Assembly (NCBI GenBank): GCA_016866785.1
Contig: VGLH01000016.1
Span: 1-40,921, forward strand
Reading direction: 5' to 3'
DNA length: 40,921 nucleotides
DNA from: Candidatus Poribacteria bacterium
GTDB lineage: Bacteria; Poribacteria; WGA-4E; GCA-2687025
The translations under genes and the position numbers were made by a program. This document shows, piece by piece, positions 7,985 through 16,462 of the stretch. The notes under the pieces are model-generated. The model did not search any database and was not told where the DNA came from. It saw only the letters and a list, made by a program, of their open reading frames with translations. Each line of letters starts with the position of its first letter. Within the stretch, counting starts at the first letter, position 1.

Positions 7985-8036
7985 GGCGGTCAATGTTCTG
8001 ACAGAAGCATACCACGCGAACGGAGGCAGTCAATGT
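7985..8036 (-). promoter_or_regulatory. Paired 12-bp operator-like repeats of the DUF433/DUF5615 operon
   Basis: On the minus strand ACATTGACTGCC (8036-8025) and ACATTGACCGCC (7996-7985) match at 11 of 12 bases, 40 bp apart (about four helical turns). The first contains the -35 element of the promoter. Toxin-antitoxin operons are usually repressed by their antitoxin, so these are plausible DUF433 binding sites. Confidence 0.45.
8006..8033 (-). promoter_or_regulatory. Promoter of the DUF433/DUF5615 operon
   Basis: Read on the minus strand, TTGACT (8033-8028) and TATGCT (8011-8006) are 16 bases apart and point to the DUF433 start at 7954. The -35 matches consensus at five of six positions. Confidence 0.5.
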
Positions 8037-8110
8037 CGCGAATTCGCCCTTGCGTCATCCAAGTCGATTGATCGCATCCGTTTGCCACGCGATTGTCACA
8101 ACAGCCCGCA

Positions 8111-8226
8111 CGAAACGGGTCGAAATGGCGGGAACGGAATCGAAGTCGCAGTGCCGCGAAACGTAGTCAAGGAGCGGTCTTTGGTCGAATACCCCGAACT
8201 ACGTCGAACGGAATCGAAACGCCGAA
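8111..8226. repeat. 10-bp-phased GAA unit array before att copy 3
   Basis: Four consecutive 10-mers start at 8111, 8121, 8131 and 8141, each with GAA at positions 2-4. A second block has CGAA with its G at 8187, 8196, 8206, 8216 and 8224 and runs straight into the att core. The arrangement copies that before att copy 2, though the sequences are not simple duplicates. There is no gene between 7955 and 8357; the stretch holds this array, the operon promoter and the att core. Confidence 0.6.
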
Positions 8227-8280
<54 letters not shown>

Positions 8281-8282
8281 GT

Positions 8283-8315
8283 AGTCTCCTGCGGATCGTG
8301 CCTTAGCAGGACTTT
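8283..8315 (+). terminator. Probable ancestral tRNA-Pro terminator, copy B
   Basis: Same stem as at 3104-3136 (CCTGC/GCAGG followed by ACTTT). It lies 3 bases past the att core and fits a terminator that once followed the uninterrupted tRNA gene. Confidence 0.4.
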
Positions 8316-8357
8316 CCGTTCCCGCGCGAGGCTCACACCCAGAGACGCCGTGAGACG

Positions 8358-8711
8358 ATGCGCGACCGAGCCGCCCCCACCCACGAACAGCAGGCGCGCG
8401 AGAAGATCACCGAGATGGTGCGGCGCATCCGCGACGAAGTCCGTCCCGACCGCATCATCCTGTTCGGCTCCTACGCCCGGGGAACCGCCGGACCCGACAG
8501 TGACGTCGATCTGCTCGTCATTCTGAGGGATGCGACGCCCAAGCGCCGCAAGACCGCCGAGATCTACCGCCTGCTCGCAGGCAGCGGACTGCCGAAGGAC
8601 ATCATCGTCGCAACCCACGACGAGACGCTGCGCGAGCAGTACATCCCGGGGAGCGTCATCGGCGAGGCGGTCCGAGAAGGCGTGGTGGTCTATGACGCGG
8701 CGGCCTCCTGA
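8358..8711 (+). CDS. MNT-type minimal nucleotidyltransferase (antitoxin-like)
   Basis: This 117-residue protein has a short N-terminal helix, then IILFGSYARGTAGPDSDVDLLVIL, the G-S-x10-D-x-D nucleotidyltransferase signature at about residues 36-52. A third acidic position is plausible in KDIIVATHDE near residue 80. Such proteins paired with HEPN proteins form toxin-antitoxin modules in which the MNT enzyme attaches AMP to the HEPN RNase and silences it. The HEPN gene overlaps its end by 20 bases. The first 53 codons are duplicated at 3177. Confidence 0.9.
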   Translation: MRDRAAPTHEQQAREKITEMVRRIRDEVRPDRIILFGSYARGTAGPDSDVDLLVILRDATPKRRKTAEIYRLLAGSGLPKDIIVATHDETLREQYIPGSVIGEAVREGVVVYDAAAS

Positions 8712-9111
8712 GATCCTCGATGCCGTCCACCGATGGGCCCGGAAGGCAGAACACGATCTCATCACGGCGCAGCATACCTTCTCGTTGGACGACGATGTGT
8801 GCCCGTTCGACACCATCTGCTTCCACGCCCACCAATGCATCGCGAAATACCTGAAGGCTCTGCTGACGTTTGAGGGCACGCGGTTCTACCGATCCCACGA
8901 TCTGACGGAGCTTGCGCCGTTGCTCTCGGACCCGTCCTCCGAAGCCCTTCCTGCCGCCGACTGTGCTGAACTCAACAGCTATGCCGTGGAAGTCCGGTAT
9001 CCCGACGAGCGCCCTGAGCCCACGCGTGACGAGGCGGCGATAGCCCTTGGAGTGGCACAGGAGACACGGGATGCCATCCGGCGATTCCTTCCCGAACGCG
9101 TCCTGGTGTGA
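8692..9111 (+). CDS. HEPN-domain protein (toxin-like partner of MNT)
   Basis: Starting at the ATG inside the nucleotidyltransferase gene, this 139-residue protein matches the HEPN family in full length: VHRWARKAEHDLITAQHTF, then CPFDTICFHAHQCIAKYLKALLTFEG, RSHDLTELAPLL, and the end NSYAVEVRYPDERPEPT. The VRYPD element replaces the R-x4-6-H motif in the PF05168 subgroup, so RNase activity is not certain. The tight overlap with the MNT gene supports a complex of the two proteins. The pair lies just outside the island's right edge. Confidence 0.87.
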   Translation: MTRRPPEILDAVHRWARKAEHDLITAQHTFSLDDDVCPFDTICFHAHQCIAKYLKALLTFEGTRFYRSHDLTELAPLLSDPSSEALPAADCAELNSYAVEVRYPDERPEPTRDEAAIALGVAQETRDAIRRFLPERVLV

Positions 9112-9139
9112 ACCTGGCACTCGTCTGCCAGGCGCCCCA

Positions 9140-9327
9140 TGCAAGCCATGACGGCGACGCGTCCGAAGAATGAGGTCGAACTGCAGGATGCCGTCTGAAA
9201 GGACCTTGCCCTCGTAGAGGTTCCGGTACTTCGCGTCGGGCACGCCGTACTGGACGGCGTGAGCCCCGGGATCGAACGGTTCAACGGCGATCAGTCGGAT
9301 TCGGACGTTCGTGTCTGAGGCAGGCAT
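9140..9327 (-). pseudogene. Gene fragment, possibly DUF5990-like
   Basis: From an ATG at 9327 on the minus strand, about 55 residues read as real protein (VRIRLIAVEPFDPGAHAVQY, then VLSDGILQFDLIL). After that the frame turns into arginine-rich nonsense antisense to the HEPN gene end; a neighbouring frame (GRVAVMACMGRLADE) might continue it. The N-terminal pattern resembles DUF5990 proteins, but I am not sure. It looks like a gene cut or frameshifted at its 3' end. The remaining non-coding stretch to 9586 shows nothing I recognise. Confidence 0.35.
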
Positions 9328-9586
9328 CGTCTTCCCTTGTCGATCTAGCGAGACTCCGCACATCCACTGTATACGCCAGGTAGCCATTCACGTGACAAGC
9401 CCCTGTGCAGGCGGGCCGAGATTGCGGTCGCGGAAGACTTTGCCAACCAGGGGTTGTGCGCTGCGTTGGCGACTGGTACGATCTCACCTGTAACGTTAAA
9501 TCAGCGAGCCGGTGGCGACTCGTCTGTCGCCAGGTGAACGCGGTGAGGCGGTGATACCCGTCCTCACGCTTGAGGAGGTACTTACC

Positions 9587-9994
9587 GTGATTGGCAACCA
9601 GTCCGCCAAGTTCAGCGCAACCATCACAGGTCGTCGCGTCTTGCCGTCCGATCCCGCTGGACCGAAGATCGAGACGTCCGTGGCTGGGGAGGGCATCGTC
9701 GGAGGCGCACCGGCAACCACGATGGGCACTTACTGGAGCATCGTGCGAGCCGACGGAACGATGTACGGCGAGGGCCAAGGCGTCGTCATGACATCGGACG
9801 GCAGTATGGCGACATGGCGAGGCAATGGCGTCGGCAAGTTCACCGACACACGCGGCGCGGTGAGCTTCCGGGGAGCCGTCTACTTCGAGTCGTCTCAGGC
9901 GCCACTGTCGAACCTGAACGGCGTCGCTTGCGTCTACGAATGGGATGTGGACGCCGCCGGCAACGGCACGTGGAACATCTGGGAGTGGAAGTGA
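9587..9994 (+). CDS. Hypothetical beta-rich protein
   Basis: The GTG at 9587 is chosen because GAGGAGG lies eight bases upstream; the frame is open further left. The 135-residue product has alternating beta-strand patterns and glycine turns (KFSATITGRRVLPS, GEGIVGGAPATTMGTYWS, GAVSFRGAVYFES) and ends VYEWDVDAAGNGTWNIWEWK. This looks like a small beta barrel of the lipocalin or allene-oxide-cyclase kind, but I do not recognise a named family. It has no signal peptide, so it is probably cytosolic. No partner gene is evident; a strong hairpin follows. Confidence 0.75.
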   Translation: MIGNQSAKFSATITGRRVLPSDPAGPKIETSVAGEGIVGGAPATTMGTYWSIVRADGTMYGEGQGVVMTSDGSMATWRGNGVGKFTDTRGAVSFRGAVYFESSQAPLSNLNGVACVYEWDVDAAGNGTWNIWEWK

Positions 9995-10004
9995 CAGAGG
10001 CTCT

Positions 10005-10035
10005 CTGGCGGCGGTCCTTCTGGGACCGCTGCCAG
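10005..10035 (+). terminator. Strong GC-rich hairpin after the beta-rich protein gene
   Basis: CTGGCGGCGGTCC pairs with GGACCGCTGCCAG (13 bp, one G-T pair) around the loop TTCTG. It begins 11 bases after the stop at 9994. There is no T-run, so it is a terminator-like or mRNA-stabilising hairpin rather than a classical terminator. Confidence 0.5.
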
Positions 10036-10213
10036 CTCGATCTGGCTCTTCGGAGCTAGTTGCCCTCCCGACGGTCGGCGCACTGGGACGGCGCACCCTC
10101 GGCAACGCGTGCGCCCGACGACAGAGCGCTTGATCCCTGTCTCCCTCGCGGCGACAATGGCGCAACGATCCCTCTCAAGCCGCTGCCACGCCACCGCCGG
10201 TAGAGGAGAGACG

Positions 10214-12853
10214 ATGCTTGCTCGACGCCTGTTCCCCGTCTTGCTCGCTGCCTGCGCCGTCCTGATCGGCTGCGCGGCAAAGTCGCTTCCGACGCCGTCC
10301 GAATCAGCCGCCATCGCCGCGATCCGCTCCCTTCAGCCGTCCGACTTCCTCGAGAGCGCTGTCGTCGGGCCCCAGGGCGACGGGACCTATGTCGTCGCGA
10401 CGACGCAGATCGTCGCGCCCGCCGGAACGACCGTCGAGTTCCCCGGCAGACCGACCGACCTCGCGCTCCATCCGTCGGAGCCGATCCTCGCCGTCAAGAA
10501 CCGGTCGGACGTCGTCTTCTTCGACACGATGACCCACGCGATCGTCCAGACGCTCGCCATCCCCGGCGCGGGAGGCAGCTTCACGGGCATCGAGTGGGAC
10601 CGCGACGGCAAGCGCGTCTGGACGACGGACACGCGCGGCTTCCTCCGCGCCGCCGAGCGGGACGCGTCCGGCGCGTTCGCCTGGACCGTGGATATCCGTC
10701 TGCCGGGACCGTCTGAGACGGACAACCCGGCCGCTGGCGGGTTCGCGTTCGATGGCGGCTACGCCTACGTCGCTCTGAGCCGGAACAACGCCGTCGCGGT
10801 CGTGAACCTGGCGTCGGGCACCGTCGAGGCGCAGATTCCCGTCGGCATCGCGCCCTACGACGTGCTGCGGCTGGGAGACAAGGCGTACGTCACCAACTGG
10901 GGCGGCAGGCGTCCGCAGGAGGGCGACGTCACGGGTCCCACATCCGGGAGCCGCGCCGTCGTCGATCCAGAGACCGGCATCGCCTCGACCGGAACCGTGA
11001 CCGTGCTCGACCTGACGGCTCGCACGGCAACCTCCGAGATCGCCGTCGGGCTCCATCCATGCGGGATGGCGCTGAGCCCCGACGGATCGCGCCTCTACGT
11101 CGCCAACGCGAACAGCCACACGGTCTCCGTCATCGACACCGGCTCCGACGCCGTGCTCGACACGCTGAGCGCCAAGCCGATGGACGTTTTGCCCTTCGGC
11201 AGCGCGCCCAACGCACTCGCCATCTCGCCGGACGGTTCCCGACTCTACGTCGCCATCGGCGGGAACAACGCGCTCGCCGTCATCGACTTGGGTTCCCGCA
11301 AGGTCGTGGGGCTGATCCCGACCGGCTGGTACCCGGGCTCCGTCCTGCTCACGAACGACGCAACCTCCCTCTGCGTCGCCAACACGAAGGGCGTCGGCGG
11401 CAGGAACGCGTCGCGGGAGCACGGGTTGAACTCCCACGACCACATGGGCTCCGTCTCATTCATCCCCGTGCCGACCCGTGAGAAGCTGACCGCGCTGACG
11501 ATCTCGGCGGCGACGAGCATGCGGCTGCCCACGATACTCGTCAACCTCGGCGGCGACCCCGGACCCCAGACCGTTGTGCCGCTGCCAACGAAGCCCGGCG
11601 AGAAGTCCGTCTTCAAGCACGTCCTCTACATCATCAAGGAGAACCGCACCTACGATCAGGTGTTCGGCGACATGCCTCAGGGCAACGGCGATCCGTCGTT
11701 GACTCACTTCGGACGCGAGGTGACTCCGAACCATCACGCGCTCGCGGAGCAGTTCGTCCTACTGGACAACTTCTACTGCAACGGCGTCCTCAGCGCAGAC
11801 GGACACCAATGGACCGACGAGGGCTACGTCACCGACTACATCGAGAAGAGCTTCGGCGGGTTCAACCGGAGCTACCCGTACGACGGCGATGACGCGCTCG
11901 CCTACGCCTCATCCGGGTTCCTGTGGGACAATGTCCTCCGAGCCGGACTTACATTCCGCGACTACGGCGAGTTCGTCAAAGCGCGGATCGAACCGTCGTC
12001 GGCTACGTGGCAGGATATCTACCGCGACTACCTCGACGGCACGAGCAACATCAGCATCCGCGCAACGACGGAGCTCCATACGTTGGAGCCCTACCTCTGT
12101 CCCACCTTCGTCGGGTTCCCCGGCAAGGTCCCCGACGTCTACCGCGCCCGGCAGTTCCTGAACGAGCTTGCGGAGTTCGAGGCAAAGGGCGAGCTCCCCA
12201 ACTTCATGATTATGCTCCTGCCGAACGACCACACCGTCGGAACGCGCGAAGGCTACCCGACGCCGCGCGCCGCCGTCGCCGACAACGACCTCGCCCTGGG
12301 CATGGTCGTCGAGGCGGTCAGCAAGAGCCGGTTCTGGAAGGACACGTGCATCTTCGTCGTCGAGGACGATCCGCAGGCGGGACTCGACCATGTCGACGGT
12401 CGGCGGACCGTCGCGCTGTGCGTCAGTCCCTACACAAAGCGCGGCGAGGTCATCAGCACGCATTACAACCAGAACTCAATGGTCCGATCCATCGAGCTCA
12501 TCTTCGGACTGCCCCCGATGTCCCAACTCGACATGGCGGCGAACCCGATGACGGACTGCTTCCAGGCGGAACCGGACCTGACCCCCTACACGGCAGCGCC
12601 GAATATCATCCCTCTCGATGAACTGAACCCACCGGCGGCGTCGCTTCAAGGGCAAGCGCGGCGCGATGCGGAGATGTCGATGGCGCTGCCGCTGGACGAC
12701 ATCGATCAAGCAGATGAGCAGACGTTCAACGCGATTCTGTGGCGGTCGGTCAAGGGCGTCCATGCGCCGTATCCGATTCTGGCACGCCGACGCGAGGTTG
12801 GACCCGAGACTTGGGGAACTCCAGCCTCGCGACGACCCATCGACCTGGACTGA
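10214..12853 (+). CDS. Beta-propeller/phosphoesterase lipoprotein
   Basis: The ATG at 10214 is chosen because GAGGAG precedes it and it opens a lipoprotein signal peptide (MLARRLFPVLLAACAVLIGC, Cys20); 879 residues. Residues about 70-430 contain YVTN/YncE-like propeller repeats (ALSPDGSRLYVANANSHTVS, AISPDGSRLYVAIGGNNALA). Residues about 465-790 are a phosphoesterase domain of the PF04185 type: YIIKENRTYDQVFGD near 475 with the E-N-R-x2-D motif, SADGHQW, and CIFVVEDDPQAGLDHVDG near 715. Such proteins are envelope-anchored and hydrolyse phosphate esters or phospholipids; the propeller may bind surface ligands. The C-terminal 60 residues are unassigned. It stands alone as a transcription unit. 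Confidence 0.9.
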   Translation: MLARRLFPVLLAACAVLIGCAAKSLPTPSESAAIAAIRSLQPSDFLESAVVGPQGDGTYVVATTQIVAPAGTTVEFPGRPTDLALHPSEPILAVKNRSDVVFFDTMTHAIVQTLAIPGAGGSFTGIEWDRDGKRVWTTDTRGFLRAAERDASGAFAWTVDIRLPGPSETDNPAAGGFAFDGGYAYVALSRNNAVAVVNLASGTVEAQIPVGIAPYDVLRLGDKAYVTNWGGRRPQEGDVTGPTSGSRAVVDPETGIASTGTVTVLDLTARTATSEIAVGLHPCGMALSPDGSRLYVANANSHTVSVIDTGSDAVLDTLSAKPMDVLPFGSAPNALAISPDGSRLYVAIGGNNALAVIDLGSRKVVGLIPTGWYPGSVLLTNDATSLCVANTKGVGGRNASREHGLNSHDHMGSVSFIPVPTREKLTALTISAATSMRLPTILVNLGGDPGPQTVVPLPTKPGEKSVFKHVLYIIKENRTYDQVFGDMPQGNGDPSLTHFGREVTPNHHALAEQFVLLDNFYCNGVLSADGHQWTDEGYVTDYIEKSFGGFNRSYPYDGDDALAYASSGFLWDNVLRAGLTFRDYGEFVKARIEPSSATWQDIYRDYLDGTSNISIRATTELHTLEPYLCPTFVGFPGKVPDVYRARQFLNELAEFEAKGELPNFMIMLLPNDHTVGTREGYPTPRAAVADNDLALGMVVEAVSKSRFWKDTCIFVVEDDPQAGLDHVDGRRTVALCVSPYTKRGEVISTHYNQNSMVRSIELIFGLPPMSQLDMAANPMTDCFQAEPDLTPYTAAPNIIPLDELNPPAASLQGQARRDAEMSMALPLDDIDQADEQTFNAILWRSVKGVHAPYPILARRREVGPETWGTPASRRPIDLD

Positions 12854-13092
12854 TCGCAGCGAATAGACTCTTGCGCTGACCGCGACGATGGGTAGAGTAC
12901 TGTGACCCGTGAGCTTGGAGGCTGCATACCGCTGCGCGGACGCGCACAACAAAATGGCGTGTAGTCCCTAGCCGACGGCTGGAATGACGGCTACGTTTCG
13001 TGTGAGTCGATCGCTGGGTTGGATGCTGCGTCGGTAATACCGCCGACCGTTCACGGAACCGCAACCGTACGACGATCCCAGGGAGGAATGTC
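12854..13092. other. Intergenic stretch before the B12 cluster
   Basis: 239 bases without a gene. I looked for a cobalamin riboswitch, which would make sense here, and could not find the conserved B12 box. A weak TTGCGC-16-TAGAGT pair near its start could be a promoter for the corrinoid cluster. GGGAGGAATG provides the ribosome binding site for the next gene. Confidence 0.4.
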
Positions 13093-13725
13093 ATGAGCCA
13101 GCTTGCGACGCTCGCCGAGCACATCATCAACGGGAAGGCGCCTCTCGCCCTCAAGGCGACCGAGGAGGCTATCGCTGCTGGGACGCCGGCGGCGGACATC
13201 CTCCAGAAGGGCCTGATCGCTGGGATGCAGGTCGTCGGCGAACGGTTCCGCAACAACGAGTTCTATGTTCCTGAGGTGCTGATCGCGGCCCGCGCGATGA
13301 AGATGTCCCTTGAGAAACTCCGTCCGCACCTGATCGATCAGCACGTCGAGCCGGTTGGCAAGGTCGCCATCGGAACCTGTCGCGGCGACCTCCACGACAT
13401 CGGCAAGAACCTCGTCGCCATGATGCTCGAAGGCGCCGGCTTCGAGGTCATGGACCTCGGCATCGACGTCGGGCCCGAGAAGTTCGTGGACGCCGTCAAG
13501 GACGGCGCGCAGATCGTCGCCCTGTCGGCGCTGCTCACGACGACGATGCCCGCGATGCGCGATACCATTCAGGCGCTCAAGGACGCCGGACTCCGCGACA
13601 AAGTCAAGGTCATCATCGGTGGCGCGCCCGTGACGCAGGACTTCGCCGACGACATCGGCGCCGACGCCTACGGGCGTGATGCGGCGACCGGCGCAGACAA
13701 GGCGCGCGAGCTCCTCTCCGCGTAG
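13093..13725 (+). CDS. Corrinoid (methyl-carrier) protein
   Basis: This 210-residue protein has the two-domain architecture of MtbC/MtmC/MetH-type corrinoid proteins. Residues 1-85 are the helical cap domain (GLIAGMQVVGERFRNNEFYVPEVLIAARAMK). Residues 90-205 are the Rossmann-like B12 domain with GTCRGDLHDIGKNLV (D-x-H-x2-G; the cobalt-binding His is about residue 101), ALSALLTTTMPAM (S-x-L) and KVIIGGAPVT (GG). The protein carries a methyl group on cobalt between partner methyltransferases. The gene leads a cluster with its activator and UroD-like methyltransferases. Confidence 0.93.
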   Translation: MSQLATLAEHIINGKAPLALKATEEAIAAGTPAADILQKGLIAGMQVVGERFRNNEFYVPEVLIAARAMKMSLEKLRPHLIDQHVEPVGKVAIGTCRGDLHDIGKNLVAMMLEGAGFEVMDLGIDVGPEKFVDAVKDGAQIVALSALLTTTMPAMRDTIQALKDAGLRDKVKVIIGGAPVTQDFADDIGADAYGRDAATGADKARELLSA

Positions 13726-13779
13726 GCAGAGGGCTCAGTACCGGCTCGGTGGCGGACCGGAGGTGAAGAAGGGACGTCG

Positions 13780-15612
13780 ATGTATCGTGTGCGCGTGGCG
13801 TCGGACGACAAGGAAATCCCGGCGCCCGACGACGTGAGCCTGCTCGATACGCTCGCCAAGCACGGAGTCGCCCTCACCTCGCCCTGTGGAGGTGAGGGCA
13901 CCTGTGGGAAGTGCCGCATTCAAGCGACGGGAGACCTGAACCCACCCACGATTGCGGAGAGGACGCTCCTCGGCGACCTGGTGAGACACGGGTTCCGCCT
14001 CTCCTGTCAGTGCATCCCCCAAGGCGATATCGCCGTCACGATCCCGGACAGTTCGCGCGTGCCGAGCATCCGTATCCTTGCGGGCGGCGCGCGCCGCGAT
14101 GTCCCCTTCTTCCCCAACGTCCGCCGACGATCCTTCACCTGGAAGAAGCTGGAGCTCGACGACACGGGCTCTCAGTTCGACGTTGTCGCGCGCCTGCTGA
14201 ATGCCCGAGCCGATCTGGTCATCGACCTGCCCGAAGTGCGTGAGCTTTCGCGGACACTCAAAGAAGGGCAGACCTACGACGGCACGATCATCGGGAACCG
14301 CCTCGTCGAGGTGGAACCGACCGATCCCGACGCTTCCGTCTTCGGTGTCGCCCTCGACATCGGTACGACGACCGTCGTCGCCCACGTCATCGACTTGAGA
14401 ACCGGCGAGAGCGTCGGAACCGCCAGCGCGCTGAACGACCAGACGCACTACGGCGGCGACGTCATCTCCCGCATCAACCACGCGACGTCGATGGACAACG
14501 GGCTCCAAGAACTCCAGGACGCTGTGCTGACCACCGTCAATCGATGCTTCGATATGGCGCTGGAGCGCAGCGACAAGTCGCTTTCGGACATCTACGAGAT
14601 CTCGGTCGTCGGCAACACGACGATGCTCCACCTGTTCGCGGGGGTCTACCCTCGGTCGCTGGGGCAACTGCCGTACTCGCCGGTCTTCAGCCACGGGCTC
14701 GACGTGCCGCCGAATCTGCTCGGATTGGACACGAACCCGCGAGGCAACGTGCATCTGCTGCCCAGCATCGCCGGCTACGTGGGAGCCGATACCGTCGGGG
14801 CGATGATTGCCGCCAGCTTCGATGAGGACACGGGCAAGACGCGACTGCTCGCCGACATCGGAACCAACTGCGAGCTCGTCCTGCAGCGCGGCGGCGAGCT
14901 GATCGCCTGCTCCACGCCCGCCGGGCCCGCGTTCGAGGGCGCGCGGATGGACTATGGCATGATGGCGGGTCCTGGAGCCATCGAACGCGTCGAGTTCGGC
15001 GAGGACGTTGTCCTCCGCGTCATCGGCGACGCCACGCCCATTGGCATCTGCGGCTCGGGCGTCGTCGATATCGCGGCGGAGCTGTACCGCGCCGGCATCC
15101 TCGACGAGACCGGGCGCATCCAGTCTGCCGACGATCTGGTCGGGATCGTCTCGCCGCTGCTCTGCGGCAGGCTCCATGAGCAGGAGAAGGGAACCGCGTT
15201 CGAGCTGGCGACCAACGACGACGGCGAGCCCATCCTCTTCACACAGAAGGACGTGCGCGAGATTCAGCTCGCGAAGGCGGCGATCCGCAGCGGCATCGAG
15301 ACGCTCCTTGACGTCGCAGGCGTCAAGGCGGACGACCTCAACGAGGTCCTCATCGCGGGCGGCTTCGGTAACTACCTGAACAAGGAGAACGCCAGGTTGC
15401 TCGGCATGATTCCCGACATCCCGCTCGAACGCGTCCGGTTCGTCGGGAACGCCGCGCTCGTCGGGGCCCGTCTGGCGCTGGTCTCGTACGACATGCGGAC
15501 GCGCGCTGCCAAGCTGGCGCACACGATCCGCCACATTCAGATCGCCGGAACCCCGAACTTCAGGATGCGGTTCACGGAAGCCATGCTGTTCGGCGACGGC
15601 TTCCTCATGTAG
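13780..15612 (+). CDS. ASKHA-type reductive activator of corrinoid protein with 2Fe-2S domain
   Basis: This 610-residue protein matches RACo-type activators. The N-terminal ferredoxin domain has SPCGGEGTCGKCRIQ (cysteines at about 36, 42, 45) and a fourth ligand in LSCQC near residue 76. A linker follows, then the ASKHA ATPase-like domain with VALDIGTTTVVAHVIDL (phosphate 1), VVGNTTMLHLFAG, LLADIGTNCELVLQ and GICGSGVVDIAAEL, ending VLIAGGFGNYLN (DUF4445 type). These proteins use ATP to drive one-electron reduction of inactive cob(II)alamin to cob(I)alamin. Placed 54 bases after the corrinoid protein gene, it is almost certainly its repair partner. Confidence 0.92.
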   Translation: MYRVRVASDDKEIPAPDDVSLLDTLAKHGVALTSPCGGEGTCGKCRIQATGDLNPPTIAERTLLGDLVRHGFRLSCQCIPQGDIAVTIPDSSRVPSIRILAGGARRDVPFFPNVRRRSFTWKKLELDDTGSQFDVVARLLNARADLVIDLPEVRELSRTLKEGQTYDGTIIGNRLVEVEPTDPDASVFGVALDIGTTTVVAHVIDLRTGESVGTASALNDQTHYGGDVISRINHATSMDNGLQELQDAVLTTVNRCFDMALERSDKSLSDIYEISVVGNTTMLHLFAGVYPRSLGQLPYSPVFSHGLDVPPNLLGLDTNPRGNVHLLPSIAGYVGADTVGAMIAASFDEDTGKTRLLADIGTNCELVLQRGGELIACSTPAGPAFEGARMDYGMMAGPGAIERVEFGEDVVLRVIGDATPIGICGSGVVDIAAELYRAGILDETGRIQSADDLVGIVSPLLCGRLHEQEKGTAFELATNDDGEPILFTQKDVREIQLAKAAIRSGIETLLDVAGVKADDLNEVLIAGGFGNYLNKENARLLGMIPDIPLERVRFVGNAALVGARLALVSYDMRTRAAKLAHTIRHIQIAGTPNFRMRFTEAMLFGDGFLM

Positions 15613-15676
15613 TGTGCGGACGGGCCCGATCGTGAGGTGACTGAGACGCCCCGCGATCCGGGGCGCGGAGAGGTGT

Positions 15677-16462
15677 ATGCCGACGCTCAACCTGACCGTC
15701 GTCGCGTGCGAGGTGTTCCGCCGCGAGTTCGAGGGAATCGCCGCACAACTTCCGCACCACTACACGTTCGACTTCCAGCCGTTCGGGTTGCACGACACGC
15801 CGGAGAAGCTCGCCGCCCATCTCCAGACCGTCGTTGACGAATGCACGGACACCGAGGCGATCCTGATCGGCTATGGATTGTGCAGTCGCGGCATCGTCGG
15901 TCTTCGCGCCGTCCACGCGCCGCTGGTCGTGCCCAAGGCGCACGACTGCATGACGTTCTTCCTCGGCTCGCGCGAACGCTACATGACCGAGTTCGCCGCC
16001 AATCCGGGGACCTACTACTACTCGGCGGGATGGATCGAGCGGTACAACCCCGACACGACGCAGAGCCAGTACGTCCCGAATACGGCGCTTCAGGAGTCGG
16101 CGCGAGCCCGGAAGTACGCGCAATACGTCGAGCAGTACGGCGAAGACAACGCCCAGTACCTCATGGAGCTCGAAACGCAGTGGCAGGGGCACTACTCTCG
16201 CACGGCGTTCATCGACACCGGCTTCGGAAACAAGAGCTACTACCAGTCCTTCGTGCAGAACCTCGCCCGGTCGAACGGCTGGACCTACGCGGAACTCGAG
16301 GGCGACCATGCTCTGATGCGTCGCCTACTCAACGGTGAGTGGAATGAGGACTTCCTGATCGTACCGCCCGGAGACGCGATCCGGGATACTGCCGATGACG
16401 AGATCATCGCCCTCTCGTCCCTCGGCGACATGACGCGACAGAATGGAGACCACGACCGATGA
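15677..16462 (+). CDS. DUF1638 protein
   Basis: This 261-residue protein fits DUF1638: an opening LTVVACEVFRREFEGIA, then AILIGYGLCSRGIVGL near residue 70 (conserved cysteine) and VPKAHDCMTFFLGSRERYM near residue 97, with YYYSAGWIERYN following. The conserved cysteines and histidine suggest a metal or cofactor site. DUF1638 genes are repeatedly found with corrinoid methyltransferase genes, but I know of no settled function. Its stop overlaps the start of the UroD-like gene by four bases, so they are coupled. Confidence 0.85.
   Translation: MPTLNLTVVACEVFRREFEGIAAQLPHHYTFDFQPFGLHDTPEKLAAHLQTVVDECTDTEAILIGYGLCSRGIVGLRAVHAPLVVPKAHDCMTFFLGSRERYMTEFAANPGTYYYSAGWIERYNPDTTQSQYVPNTALQESARARKYAQYVEQYGEDNAQYLMELETQWQGHYSRTAFIDTGFGNKSYYQSFVQNLARSNGWTYAELEGDHALMRRLLNGEWNEDFLIVPPGDAIRDTADDEIIALSSLGDMTRQNGDHDR

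Noticed and set aside
9281-10165. Long minus-strand frame over the beta-rich protein gene
   Set aside because: Low-complexity translation, antisense to a gene with a clear ribosome binding site and strand-like protein pattern.
12854-13092. Cobalamin riboswitch before the corrinoid protein gene
   Set aside because: The context invites one, but I could not find the B12 box or the conserved core, only weak short inverted repeats.
13735-15690. Very long minus-strand open frame opposite the corrinoid activator
   Set aside because: It is antisense to a fully recognisable activator protein, and its translation is rich in Arg, Asp and Val with no domain; a GC-rich shadow.
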